A stretch of DNA of 6,339 bases. Source: Deltaproteobacteria bacterium. Lineage in GTDB: Bacteria; Myxococcota_A; UBA796; UBA9615. Positions within the stretch are counted from its first letter, which is position 1, and every line of letters starts with the position of its first letter. The stretch spans positions 1-6,339 of the forward strand of contig JAJDAI010000416.1 of the NCBI GenBank assembly GCA_029261955.1, read 5' to 3'. A program made the position numbers and the translations under genes. Of the stretch, positions 1 to 4,990 are shown piece after piece. Below the pieces are notes generated by a model, which saw nothing but the letters and a program-made list of their open reading frames with translations, was not told the DNA's origin and made no database searches.

Positions 1-105
1 GAGGAGGAGATGGAGGCCCGCTTCCAGTGGGCCGGCCTCGTCTTCATCCTGCTCGTCTTCCTGTTCGCGACCTTCAACGACGTCGGCCGCATCTTCGACT
101 TCTGA
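1..105 (+). CDS. rseP: RseP-type site-2 (RIP) zinc metalloprotease, C-terminal end only
   Basis: Only the last 34 codons are present; the gene enters from the left edge in frame 1 and stops with TGA at 103-105. The visible part is an acidic start (EEEME), then a hydrophobic transmembrane stretch (about residues 10-24 of the fragment, rich in L, V, I and F), then the tail FATFNDVGRIFDF. RseP/RIP proteases typically end in a last membrane helix followed by a motif like ALFNDFSRL, and the FNDVGRIF tail fits that closely. Family role: an inner-membrane protease that cleaves membrane-anchored proteins such as anti-sigma factors and remnant signal peptides. The HExxH active site and PDZ domains would lie outside the window and cannot be checked. 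Another polytopic protein with a similar tail is possible, so the name is probable rather than certain. Confidence 0.68.
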   Translation, partial: EEEMEARFQWAGLVFILLVFLFATFNDVGRIFDF

Positions 106-146
106 TTGCGTCGGTCGGTGTCCCTGGCCTCGGCTCGGTGAGGACC

Positions 147-222
147 GGCGTGCCCTCGCACGGACGAGGACGATGGCGGGGTCGCTCCCCCGGCGAGGAC
201 GAGGACACCGCGAGGGCGCGCC
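147..222. repeat. 13-bp interrupted inverted repeat with nested direct repeats
   Basis: The left arm 147-159 (GGCGTGCCCTCGC) can pair with the right arm 210-222 (GCGAGGGCGCGCC) over 13 positions with one T-G wobble, leaving a 50-nt loop. The loop carries a 10-bp direct repeat, GGACGAGGAC, at 162-171 and 197-206, and a small GGGG/CCCC pairing (178-181 with 187-190). GGACCGGCG occurs at 142-150 and again at 224-232, overlapping or flanking the arms. The 106-289 gap has no convincing protein-coding frame and this is its only notable content. It could be a structured RNA, a 3'-end or terminator-like element for the upstream gene, or chance in GC-rich DNA. No T-run follows, so a classical intrinsic terminator is not supported. 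Confidence 0.4.
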
Positions 223-289
223 TGGACCGGCGAGGCGGGGTCAGGGGCACCGACCGCCGCAATGAGGGCCGCGCGCCCCCAGAGCGAAC

Positions 290-478
290 TCAGGCTGCGT
301 GCTGCTGGCGCTGCGCCTCCCGGCGGGCCTGAAGCTTGACGCGGTAGCTGCGCGCATCGTGGCCGCCGTGGCGGCAGGCGCGGCAGGCGCCGTGGTGGCT
401 GGTGACGACGACCGAGCAGTTGCAGTCGCTGCAGCGGCAGGGGTGCTCGGAGCTGAAGGGCAGGCGGTTGTTGCTCAT
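290..478 (-). CDS. small cysteine-rich, probable zinc-binding protein (hypothetical)
   Basis: A 62-residue frame on the minus strand starts with ATG (complement of 476-478) and stops with TGA (complement of 290-292). An in-frame stop lies four codons upstream (complement of 488-490), so this ATG is the only normal start. Residues 14-35 hold six cysteines as C14-x-C16-x2-C19-x-C21 and C32-x2-C35, with histidines at 12, 28, 29, 37 and 40. This spacing resembles a compact zinc ribbon or knuckle. The C-terminal third is basic and polar (Arg, Gln, Lys). No signal peptide or membrane segment is visible. Reasons to believe it: the clustered paired cysteines and a balanced composition, whereas the overlapping plus-strand frame (299-523) is a low-complexity Ala/Val string. 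Against: no good Shine-Dalgarno sequence is visible. It is divergent from the AAA+ ATPase gene. I do not recognise the family and assign no function; nucleic-acid or protein binding would be a guess. Confidence 0.5.
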   Translation of the reverse strand: MSNNRLPFSSEHPCRCSDCNCSVVVTSHHGACRACRHGGHDARSYRVKLQARREAQRQQHAA

Positions 479-487
479 GTCCAGAGG

Positions 488-523
488 CTAGGACTGGCCC
501 GGGACGATTTTCGTCCCGCCTAG
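488..523. promoter_or_regulatory. strong two-part hairpin in the divergent intergenic region
   Basis: The core stem CGGGACGA (500-507) pairs perfectly with TCGTCCCG (511-518) around a three-base TTT loop. An outer stem CTAGG (488-492) pairs with CCTAG (519-523), leaving a seven-base bulge on the left (493-499). The element begins 10 nt upstream of the minus-strand small-gene start and ends about 80 nt before the AAA+ gene start. It would form in a transcript from either strand. It has no U-run on the plus strand, so it is not a standard terminator in that direction. It could be a leader structure for the small gene, or a palindromic operator for the divergent pair. Confidence 0.45.
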
Positions 524-603
524 GATCCGCGGCCTCGAAGGCAAGGCCCTCCGCCCCCGCGCGTAGGCCTCTGTGGAACAATCCCGCTCCTGGAGGAACC
601 TCA

Positions 604-2307
604 GTGGCCGCCGACGACGCACCGACCCTGCCCGACTGGGCCGAGACCCTCAAGCAGCGCTACGTATCGGGCGCCAGCAGCCTGTTCGTCCTGCACGGCA
701 ACGTGCACGACCTCGTGCCCTGGAAGGGGGACTGGGTCCCGCTGAAGCGCTTCCTGGCGGAGATGCTCAGCCGCACCAAGGACGTGGTGCTGTTCTACGA
801 CGTCGCCTCGGGCCTCAGCTACGCCGACAAGGCGATGGAGGAGCCCTTCCACACCAGCGTCAACGCACGTCGCCTCATCGAGGGGGGGCCCCAGCTTCCC
901 GCGGCGATCCCGCGGGACGCCTACCGGCTGTTCCCCTGGATCGAGACCTTCCTACGCGACCCCAACGCGCACGGTGCCCTGGTGGTCGAGTACGCCGAGA
1001 CGGTCGTGCCCGACGGTGACCTCTCCTTCATGGGGGAGGGGGACCGGGCCCTGCGCGTCACGCTGCAGCGTTGGTCGCACGATCCGGGCGTGCTCGCGAC
1101 CGACAACCTCATCATCCTGATCACGGAGAACTTCGCGGACCTCGACCGCGACGTGCGCTCCGCGCCCCGCGTGGCGACCATCGAGATCCCGATGCCCGAC
1201 GAGGCCACCCGGGTCGCCTACCTGGAGCACGCGATCGAGCGCGACGGCAGCGTCGGCATGAAGGCCGAGCGGGTGGCCGCGACCACCGCGGGCCTGTCGG
1301 CCTTCCAGCTGGACGACATGCTGCGCGAGGTCCGGGCAGATTCCGGCAAGCTGACCCGGGAGCGCATCCTGGACATCAAGCGGCGCGCCATCGAGCAGGA
1401 GTGCTTCGGGCTCGTCGAGTTCCTGGACAGCAAGCACGACTTCTCGGTCGTCGGCGGCATGGAGCAGGTGAAGGGGGCGCTCAAGCGCGTCGTGGACTCC
1501 ATCCAGCGAGGCGACCCGGACCGCGTGCCCATGGGCATCCTCATCGTGGGCCCGATGGGCACCGGCAAGTCCTTCATGATGGAGGCCTTCGCCAACGAGG
1601 TCGGCATGACGGCCTTGAAGTTCAAGAACTTCCGGGACAAGTGGGTCGGCTCGACGGAGGGCAACCTCGAGAAGATCCTCAACATCGTCAAGGCGCTCGG
1701 CAACGTCATGGTGGTCATCGACGAGGGCGACCGAAGCATCGGCGGAGGGGCCGGCAGCGGCGGCGACGGCGGAGTGGACTCGCGCGTGATGGCGCGGCTC
1801 AAGGAGTTCATGTCGGACACCGCGCACCGCGGCTCCATCCTCTTCGTGATGATGACGAACCGGCCCGACAAGCTGGACGCCGACATGAAGCGGCCCGGCC
1901 GCTTCGACCTCAAGCTGCCCTTCTTCCCGCCGCAGTCGGAGTTCGAGCGCACGGCGATCACCAAGGCGCTGTTCCGCAAGAACAAGATCAAGCACCGCAT
2001 CCAGGACTACTCGGCGCTGTCGGCGGAGCTGGTCGGTCTGACCGGCGCCGAGATCGAGGCCATCCTGCTCCAGTCCATGAACTGGTGCGAGGATCGGGGC
2101 GCGAGCCAGGTCACGGACGAGGACGTGCTCGCCGCCGTTCACGACTTCATTCCGAGCCGCGACGAAGCGATGATGCGGTACATGGAGCTGCTCGCGGTCT
2201 TCGAGTGCAGCTCGCGGCGCTTGCTGCCCGAGCGCTACGCCTCCATGGATACGAGCGAGCTCAACTTCGAGTTGCGCGCCCAGCAGGGGCGGCTGCTCAA
2301 GCCCTGA
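604..2307 (+). CDS. Ycf46-like AAA+ ATPase with degenerate N-terminal AAA-like region
   Basis: This 567-residue soluble protein starts at GTG 604, placed by a strong Shine-Dalgarno GGAGGA (592-597) six bases upstream. Residues about 25-200 look like a degenerate AAA fold: LHGNVHDL at 30-37, a Walker-B-like hydrophobic strand (ALVVEY, 125-130) and a sensor-1-like strand (LIILITEN, 169-176), but no P-loop. A helical linker (about 205-275) leads into LVEF and VVGGMEQVKGAL. The complete core follows: Walker A GPMGTGKS (316-323), Walker B VMVVIDEGD (368-376), a Gly-rich loop (380-390), sensor-1 TNR (418-420) and arginine-finger motif RPGRFD (430-435). The order matches Ycf46-type ATPases of cyanobacteria and other bacteria; that assignment is from memory of the family. 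The core should bind and hydrolyse ATP, probably as a hexamer remodelling a protein partner, but the substrate is unknown. The gene stands alone: 192 bp and a promoter separate it from rplU. A single-domain FtsH- or spastin-like ATPase is less likely given the N-terminal region. Confidence 0.85.
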   Translation: MAADDAPTLPDWAETLKQRYVSGASSLFVLHGNVHDLVPWKGDWVPLKRFLAEMLSRTKDVVLFYDVASGLSYADKAMEEPFHTSVNARRLIEGGPQLPAAIPRDAYRLFPWIETFLRDPNAHGALVVEYAETVVPDGDLSFMGEGDRALRVTLQRWSHDPGVLATDNLIILITENFADLDRDVRSAPRVATIEIPMPDEATRVAYLEHAIERDGSVGMKAERVAATTAGLSAFQLDDMLREVRADSGKLTRERILDIKRRAIEQECFGLVEFLDSKHDFSVVGGMEQVKGALKRVVDSIQRGDPDRVPMGILIVGPMGTGKSFMMEAFANEVGMTALKFKNFRDKWVGSTEGNLEKILNIVKALGNVMVVIDEGDRSIGGGAGSGGDGGVDSRVMARLKEFMSDTAHRGSILFVMMTNRPDKLDADMKRPGRFDLKLPFFPPQSEFERTAITKALFRKNKIKHRIQDYSALSAELVGLTGAEIEAILLQSMNWCEDRGASQVTDEDVLAAVHDFIPSRDEAMMRYMELLAVFECSSRRLLPERYASMDTSELNFELRAQQGRLLKP

Positions 2308-2342
2308 GAACGGGGCTCCGTGCAGCGAATTCGAGGGGACTC

Positions 2343-2398
2343 TGGGGGAGCAAGCCGGAGCGATCGTCGCCCGATCGTGGGGGAGCTTCCCGGGATCG
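2343..2398. repeat. short direct and inverted repeats upstream of the rplU promoter
   Basis: Within the 192-bp gap between the AAA+ gene and rplU, TGGGGGAGC occurs twice (2343-2351 and 2378-2386). CGATCGT occurs twice with an 11-bp period (2361-2367 and 2372-2378), and each copy contains the palindrome CGATCG. CGATC (2372-2376) can also pair with GATCG (2394-2398) enclosing GGGA/TCCC (2381-2384 with 2388-2391), giving an imperfect hairpin. The cluster ends about 24 bp before the -35 box. It could terminate the AAA+ transcript or bind a regulator of the ribosomal-protein operon; no T-run follows, so an intrinsic terminator is not clear. Confidence 0.35.
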
Positions 2399-2421
2399 AA
2401 GCAACAAACGGTCGGAATGCC

Positions 2422-2449
2422 TTGACCGCTCCGCCTCGATCCACATAAT
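2422..2449 (+). promoter_or_regulatory. sigma70-type promoter for the rplU-rpmA-obg operon
   Basis: A -35 element TTGACC (2422-2427, five of six matches to TTGACA) and a -10 element CATAAT (2444-2449, five of six matches to TATAAT) are separated by 16 bp. In DNA this GC-rich such a pair is unlikely by chance. It lies just upstream of a ribosomal-protein operon, where a strong housekeeping promoter is expected. Transcription would start near 2456, leaving a leader of roughly 44 nt with a Shine-Dalgarno GGGAG (2486-2490) nine bases before the rplU ATG. I see no convincing autoregulatory leader structure in that short UTR. Confidence 0.75.
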
Positions 2450-2499
2450 GCGCCCTCGCTCCGGGCCCTCCGGTCTGGATTTCATGGGAGATCGCTTCG

Positions 2500-2811
2500 A
2501 TGTACGCCGTCATCCAGGCCGGTGGCCGCCAGTACAAGGTGTCCGAAGGCGACATCATCAACGTGGACTTCTTCGAAGCCCCCCTCGGTGCCTCGGTCAC
2601 GTTTGACCAGGTGCTGCTGAGTGGCGGCGAAGCGACGAAGATCGGCGTGCCCCTCGTTGAGGGCGCCACGGTCGTCGGTGAAGTGACCGAGCAGGGCCGT
2701 GGCCCGAAGCTCCTGATCTTCAAGAAGCGCCGCCGTCATGCAAACAGCCAGAGCCTGCGTGGTTTCCGTGCGAAGACCACCACGGTCCGCATCGACACGA
2801 TCAACGGCTGA
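2500..2811 (+). CDS. rplU: 50S ribosomal protein bL21
   Basis: A 103-residue protein, the usual length for bL21, which binds 23S rRNA in the large subunit. The N-terminus MYAVIQAGGRQYKVSEGD is the classic bL21 start, with the GRQYKV motif at 9-14. The beta-barrel body follows, and the C-terminal RNA-binding part contains the basic cluster FKKRRR (74-79) and RGFR (87-90), ending TVRIDTING. The usual KQGHRQ-like signature after the basic cluster is replaced here by a slightly longer SQSLRGFRA segment, so this end is divergent. It is the first gene after the near-consensus promoter and lies 15 bp before rpmA, the standard bacterial order. Its codons include more T-ending forms (CGT, GGT, GTT) than the flanking genes, as expected for high expression. 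Confidence 0.97.
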   Translation: MYAVIQAGGRQYKVSEGDIINVDFFEAPLGASVTFDQVLLSGGEATKIGVPLVEGATVVGEVTEQGRGPKLLIFKKRRRHANSQSLRGFRAKTTTVRIDTING

Positions 2812-2826
2812 ACCGGGAGCAGAGAG

Positions 2827-3087
2827 ATGGCTCATAAAAAGGGACAGGGTTCCACCCGGAACGGTCGTGACTCGATCGGCAAGCGCCTCGGCGTGAAGCG
2901 GTTCGATGGTCAGGTCGTGACGGCGGGCAACATTCTGGTGCGCCAGCGTGGCACCACCTTCCACCCCGGCAAGGGGGTCGGCTGCGGCAGCGATTACACG
3001 CTGTTCGCGTTGGTCGACGGCGAGGTCAAGTTCGGCCGCGACAAGTTCGGTCGCAAGACCGTCAACGTCGCCATCGCCGAGGCCTGA
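2827..3087 (+). CDS. rpmA: 50S ribosomal protein bL27
   Basis: An 86-residue protein of standard bL27 length. It begins MAHKKGQGSTRNGRDS, the conserved flexible tail that in the mature ribosome reaches the peptidyl-transferase centre and contacts tRNA ends. Then come KRLGVKRFDGQ, the VRQRGTTFHPGKGVGCGSDYTL block typical of the family, and the closing DGEVKFGRDKFGRKTVNV strand. No N-terminal pre-sequence needing cleavage, of the kind found in Firmicutes, is present. A purine-rich stretch (GGGAGCAGAGAG, 2815-2826) just ahead of the ATG serves as the Shine-Dalgarno region. The gene sits 15 bp after rplU and 20 bp before obg, the classic rplU-rpmA-obg arrangement. Residue 7 is Gln instead of the Gly of E. 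coli, a variation known in other phyla. Confidence 0.98.
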   Translation: MAHKKGQGSTRNGRDSIGKRLGVKRFDGQVVTAGNILVRQRGTTFHPGKGVGCGSDYTLFALVDGEVKFGRDKFGRKTVNVAIAEA

Positions 3088-3107
3088 TCGCCTCGAAAGG
3101 TTCCGGT

Positions 3108-4148
3108 ATGGCCTCCCCAGGAGGCTACCGATTCATCGACGAAGTCTGCATCACCGCAACCTCCGGAGACGGGGGCCATGGTGCGCGGACTTTTCGTCGT
3201 GAGAAGTTCGTGCCCCAAGGTGGGCCCGACGGTGGCGACGGTGGACGCGGCGGGCACGTGGTGCTCGAAGCGGACCCGAATCAGAACACGCTCCAGTCCC
3301 TGCGCTACACCCGCTTCGTCAAGGCGAAGCGCGGCGGCAACGGCGATGGCAGCCAGAAGAACGGCCGGTCCGGCGCGGACCGGATCGTCCCGGTGCCCGT
3401 GGGCACCCTGGTCAAGGACGCGAAGACCGGGGAGCTCCTGGTCGACCTGAGCGAGCCGGGCCAGCGCGAGATCGTCTGCGCGGGCGGCAAGGGTGGGCGT
3501 GGAAACGTGCACTTCAAGACGTCGCGCAACCGGGCTCCGGAGCAGGCCGAGGACGGCCAGCGGGGCGAGGAGCGCGAGTTCCTGCTGGAGCTGAAGCTGC
3601 TGGCCGACGTCGGCCTGCTGGGCTTTCCCAACGCCGGCAAGTCGACGCTCATCTCGCGGCTCAGCGGGGCGAAGCCCAAGGTCGCCGCGTACCCCTTCAC
3701 CACGCTGGAGCCGAAGCTCGGCGTCGTCTCGGTGCCGGGGCAGTACCGCACCTTCGTCATGGCCGACATCCCGGGGCTCATCGAAGGCGCCGCGGATGGC
3801 GCGGGCCTGGGGCACCAGTTCCTCCGCCACGTCGAGCGCTGCTCGGCGCTGCTGCACCTGCTGTCGCTCGATCCCATCGAGGAGCAGGTGAGCGGAGAGC
3901 TCGGCGAGCGCTTTGCTAAGATCAACACCGAGCTTGAGCGATACGACCCGGAATTGGCCCGGCGACCCCAGCTGGTGCTCCTCAGCAAGGCGGACCTTGC
4001 TGACCCCGCTGTCGTGGCCGAAGCGCGAGCGTACTTCGAGGGCCTCGGCCTCGAAGTGCTCTCTGCCAGCGCTGTCACCGGCGCGGGGCTGAAAGACCTC
4101 GTGTACGCGCTCGCCAACGTCATCGACCGGCAGGGGGACGAGCCCTGA
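3108..4148 (+). CDS. obgE: Obg/CgtA family 50S-assembly GTPase
   Basis: This 346-residue GTPase binds the pre-50S particle and couples large-subunit maturation to guanine-nucleotide levels and stress. The ATG at 3108 follows Shine-Dalgarno GAAAGG (3095-3100) by seven bases. The N-terminal Obg fold (1 to about 158) is glycine-rich, with GDGGHGARTFRREKF, GGPDGGDGGRGG (38-49), and later GGKGGRGN (126-133). The G domain follows: G1 P-loop GFPNAGKS (172-179), switch I/G2 YPFTTLEP (195-202), G3 DIPGLIEGA (220-228), G4 LSKADL (292-297) and G5 SASAVTG (319-325). G4 is SKxD rather than NKxD, which I recall from some other Obg proteins. The protein ends soon after the G domain, so neither the Firmicute OCT domain nor the acidic E. 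coli tail is present. Its TGA overlaps the CTG proposed to start the next gene. Confidence 0.96.
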   Translation: MASPGGYRFIDEVCITATSGDGGHGARTFRREKFVPQGGPDGGDGGRGGHVVLEADPNQNTLQSLRYTRFVKAKRGGNGDGSQKNGRSGADRIVPVPVGTLVKDAKTGELLVDLSEPGQREIVCAGGKGGRGNVHFKTSRNRAPEQAEDGQRGEEREFLLELKLLADVGLLGFPNAGKSTLISRLSGAKPKVAAYPFTTLEPKLGVVSVPGQYRTFVMADIPGLIEGAADGAGLGHQFLRHVERCSALLHLLSLDPIEEQVSGELGERFAKINTELERYDPELARRPQLVLLSKADLADPAVVAEARAYFEGLGLEVLSASAVTGAGLKDLVYALANVIDRQGDEP

Positions 4149-4990
4149 TCTCCCGGCTGCAGACCGCGCTGGCCTTCGTCCTCGCTTCAGGCGCGGTCGC
4201 CGGCTGCGGCAGCGAGGCGCCTGCGCCCCCGGTGATCGAGGCGGCCGCCCCCGAAGCTCAGCTGGAGGTTCCGCCGCCGACCTCGCCGGGCACGCTGCGC
4301 GCGCTCGGCCCCCACTTGTGGGAGGCGACCTTCGAGCGCGAGGGGCCGTCCACGGGGCGCTTTGCGGCGACGCAGCAGGTCTCGCGTCTGGTCTGGAACG
4401 ACCTCGACGTCTACCGCTACGAGGAGATCGCGAACGGGCAGATGCTGCGTGAGGAGCGCCGCATCGACCGCGACGTGTTCCGGCGGCAGTCGGTGACGGC
4501 GCCCTGGCTCAAGACGCGGGACGTGGCCGGCAATTCGATGATCCTCCAGCGCACGCTGAGGCTCTGGAACCAGGCCCTGAACGCCTTCGGCACCCAGGCG
4601 GTCTACGAGCGCCTGGAGGACAGCCTCATCGAGGGCCGCCCGGTGCGCGTGTACCGGCTTCGGCTGGGTCCCCTGGCCGCGCCGACGGCGGCGCTGCCCC
4701 TGACCCCGGAGCAGGCGGCGGATCGCCAGAGCCTGGTCGCGGAGCCCCTGTCGCTGGAGGGCCTCGTCTACGTGGACGAGGAGACCGGCAACCGCCTGCT
4801 GGCCGAGGTGGAGGGCATCTTCGTGCCGCGCCGCCCCCGGGACGCGGAAGAGATTCGGCTGATCTACCGGGAGACCCGCTCGATCACGCCCCTGCCGCCT
4901 GACATCGTTCCCCCTGAGGGGACGATCCGAGACCTGAGCCGTCCCGGTGCGCCCCGGCGCCCTCAGACGGCAGGGAAGACACCAGGATGA
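4145..4990 (+). CDS. secreted lipoprotein of unknown function, non-AUG (CTG) start
   Basis: The frame is 281 residues if it starts at CTG 4145, overlapping the obg stop as CTGA. The translation then begins MISRLQTALAFVLASGAVAG and continues with Cys21. This is a textbook lipoprotein signal: Arg4, a hydrophobic core (residues 8-19) and lipobox V18-A19-G20-C21, followed by Gly22 rather than an Asp inner-membrane retention signal. The first conventional start, GTG 4232, would delete the signal and Cys21, and no ATG, GTG or TTG lies between. A GGGGGA stretch (4133-4138) sits six bases before the CTG. After a Pro/Ala/Glu linker (22-50) comes a globular region (about 50-255) with alternating polar and hydrophobic strands, for example FAATQQVSRLVWNDLDVYRY (73-92). 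The tail is Pro/Arg-rich. A LolA/LolB-like lipid-carrier fold is conceivable but unproven. I recognise no family. Its place among ribosome-assembly genes does not by itself show function. Confidence 0.8.
   Translation: MISRLQTALAFVLASGAVAGCGSEAPAPPVIEAAAPEAQLEVPPPTSPGTLRALGPHLWEATFEREGPSTGRFAATQQVSRLVWNDLDVYRYEEIANGQMLREERRIDRDVFRRQSVTAPWLKTRDVAGNSMILQRTLRLWNQALNAFGTQAVYERLEDSLIEGRPVRVYRLRLGPLAAPTAALPLTPEQAADRQSLVAEPLSLEGLVYVDEETGNRLLAEVEGIFVPRRPRDAEEIRLIYRETRSITPLPPDIVPPEGTIRDLSRPGAPRRPQTAGKTPG
4904..4926 (+). other. compact hairpin near the 3' end of the lipoprotein gene
   Basis: ATCGTTCCC (4904-4912) pairs with GGGGACGAT (4918-4926) over nine positions (one T-G wobble) around a five-base loop, CCTGA. 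It lies inside the coding region, about 65 bases before the stop codon. No T-run follows, so it is not a typical terminator. It could act as an mRNA processing or stability element that separates expression of the upstream ribosomal genes from rsfS-rlmH, or it may be a coincidence of the coded peptide (DIVPPEGTI). Confidence 0.35.

Noticed and set aside
500..518. Perfect hairpin as an intrinsic terminator
   Set aside because: No T-run follows on the plus strand, and on the minus strand it precedes rather than follows the small gene.
299..523. Plus-strand frame of 74 codons opposite the Cys-rich small gene
   Set aside because: It is almost only Ala, Val, Gly and Asp; the opposite strand has patterned cysteines and a more natural composition.
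881..892. Run of G residues in the AAA+ gene as a possible frameshift point
   Set aside because: The frame reads smoothly through it (RLIEGGPQLPAAIP) and continues into intact family motifs, so no frameshift is needed.
952..2142. Long open frame (396 codons) on the minus strand opposite the AAA+ ATPase gene
   Set aside because: It is a shadow frame typical of GC-rich DNA: the product is a His/Asp/Arg/Leu/Val-rich string with no domain, while the plus strand encodes clear Walker and sensor motifs.
1071..2606. Long overlapping plus-strand frame (511 codons) across the AAA+ gene and rplU start
   Set aside because: The product is Arg/Gly/His-rich low-complexity sequence that runs through the rplU promoter and start; it is explained by third-position GC of the real gene.
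2994..3857. Minus-strand frames opposite obg
   Set aside because: Antisense shadows with compositionally biased products; obg on the plus strand has all five G motifs.
4232..4990. Lipoprotein gene starting at GTG 4232
   Set aside because: This start discards an uninterrupted in-frame signal peptide and lipobox immediately upstream; CTG 4145 is preferred.
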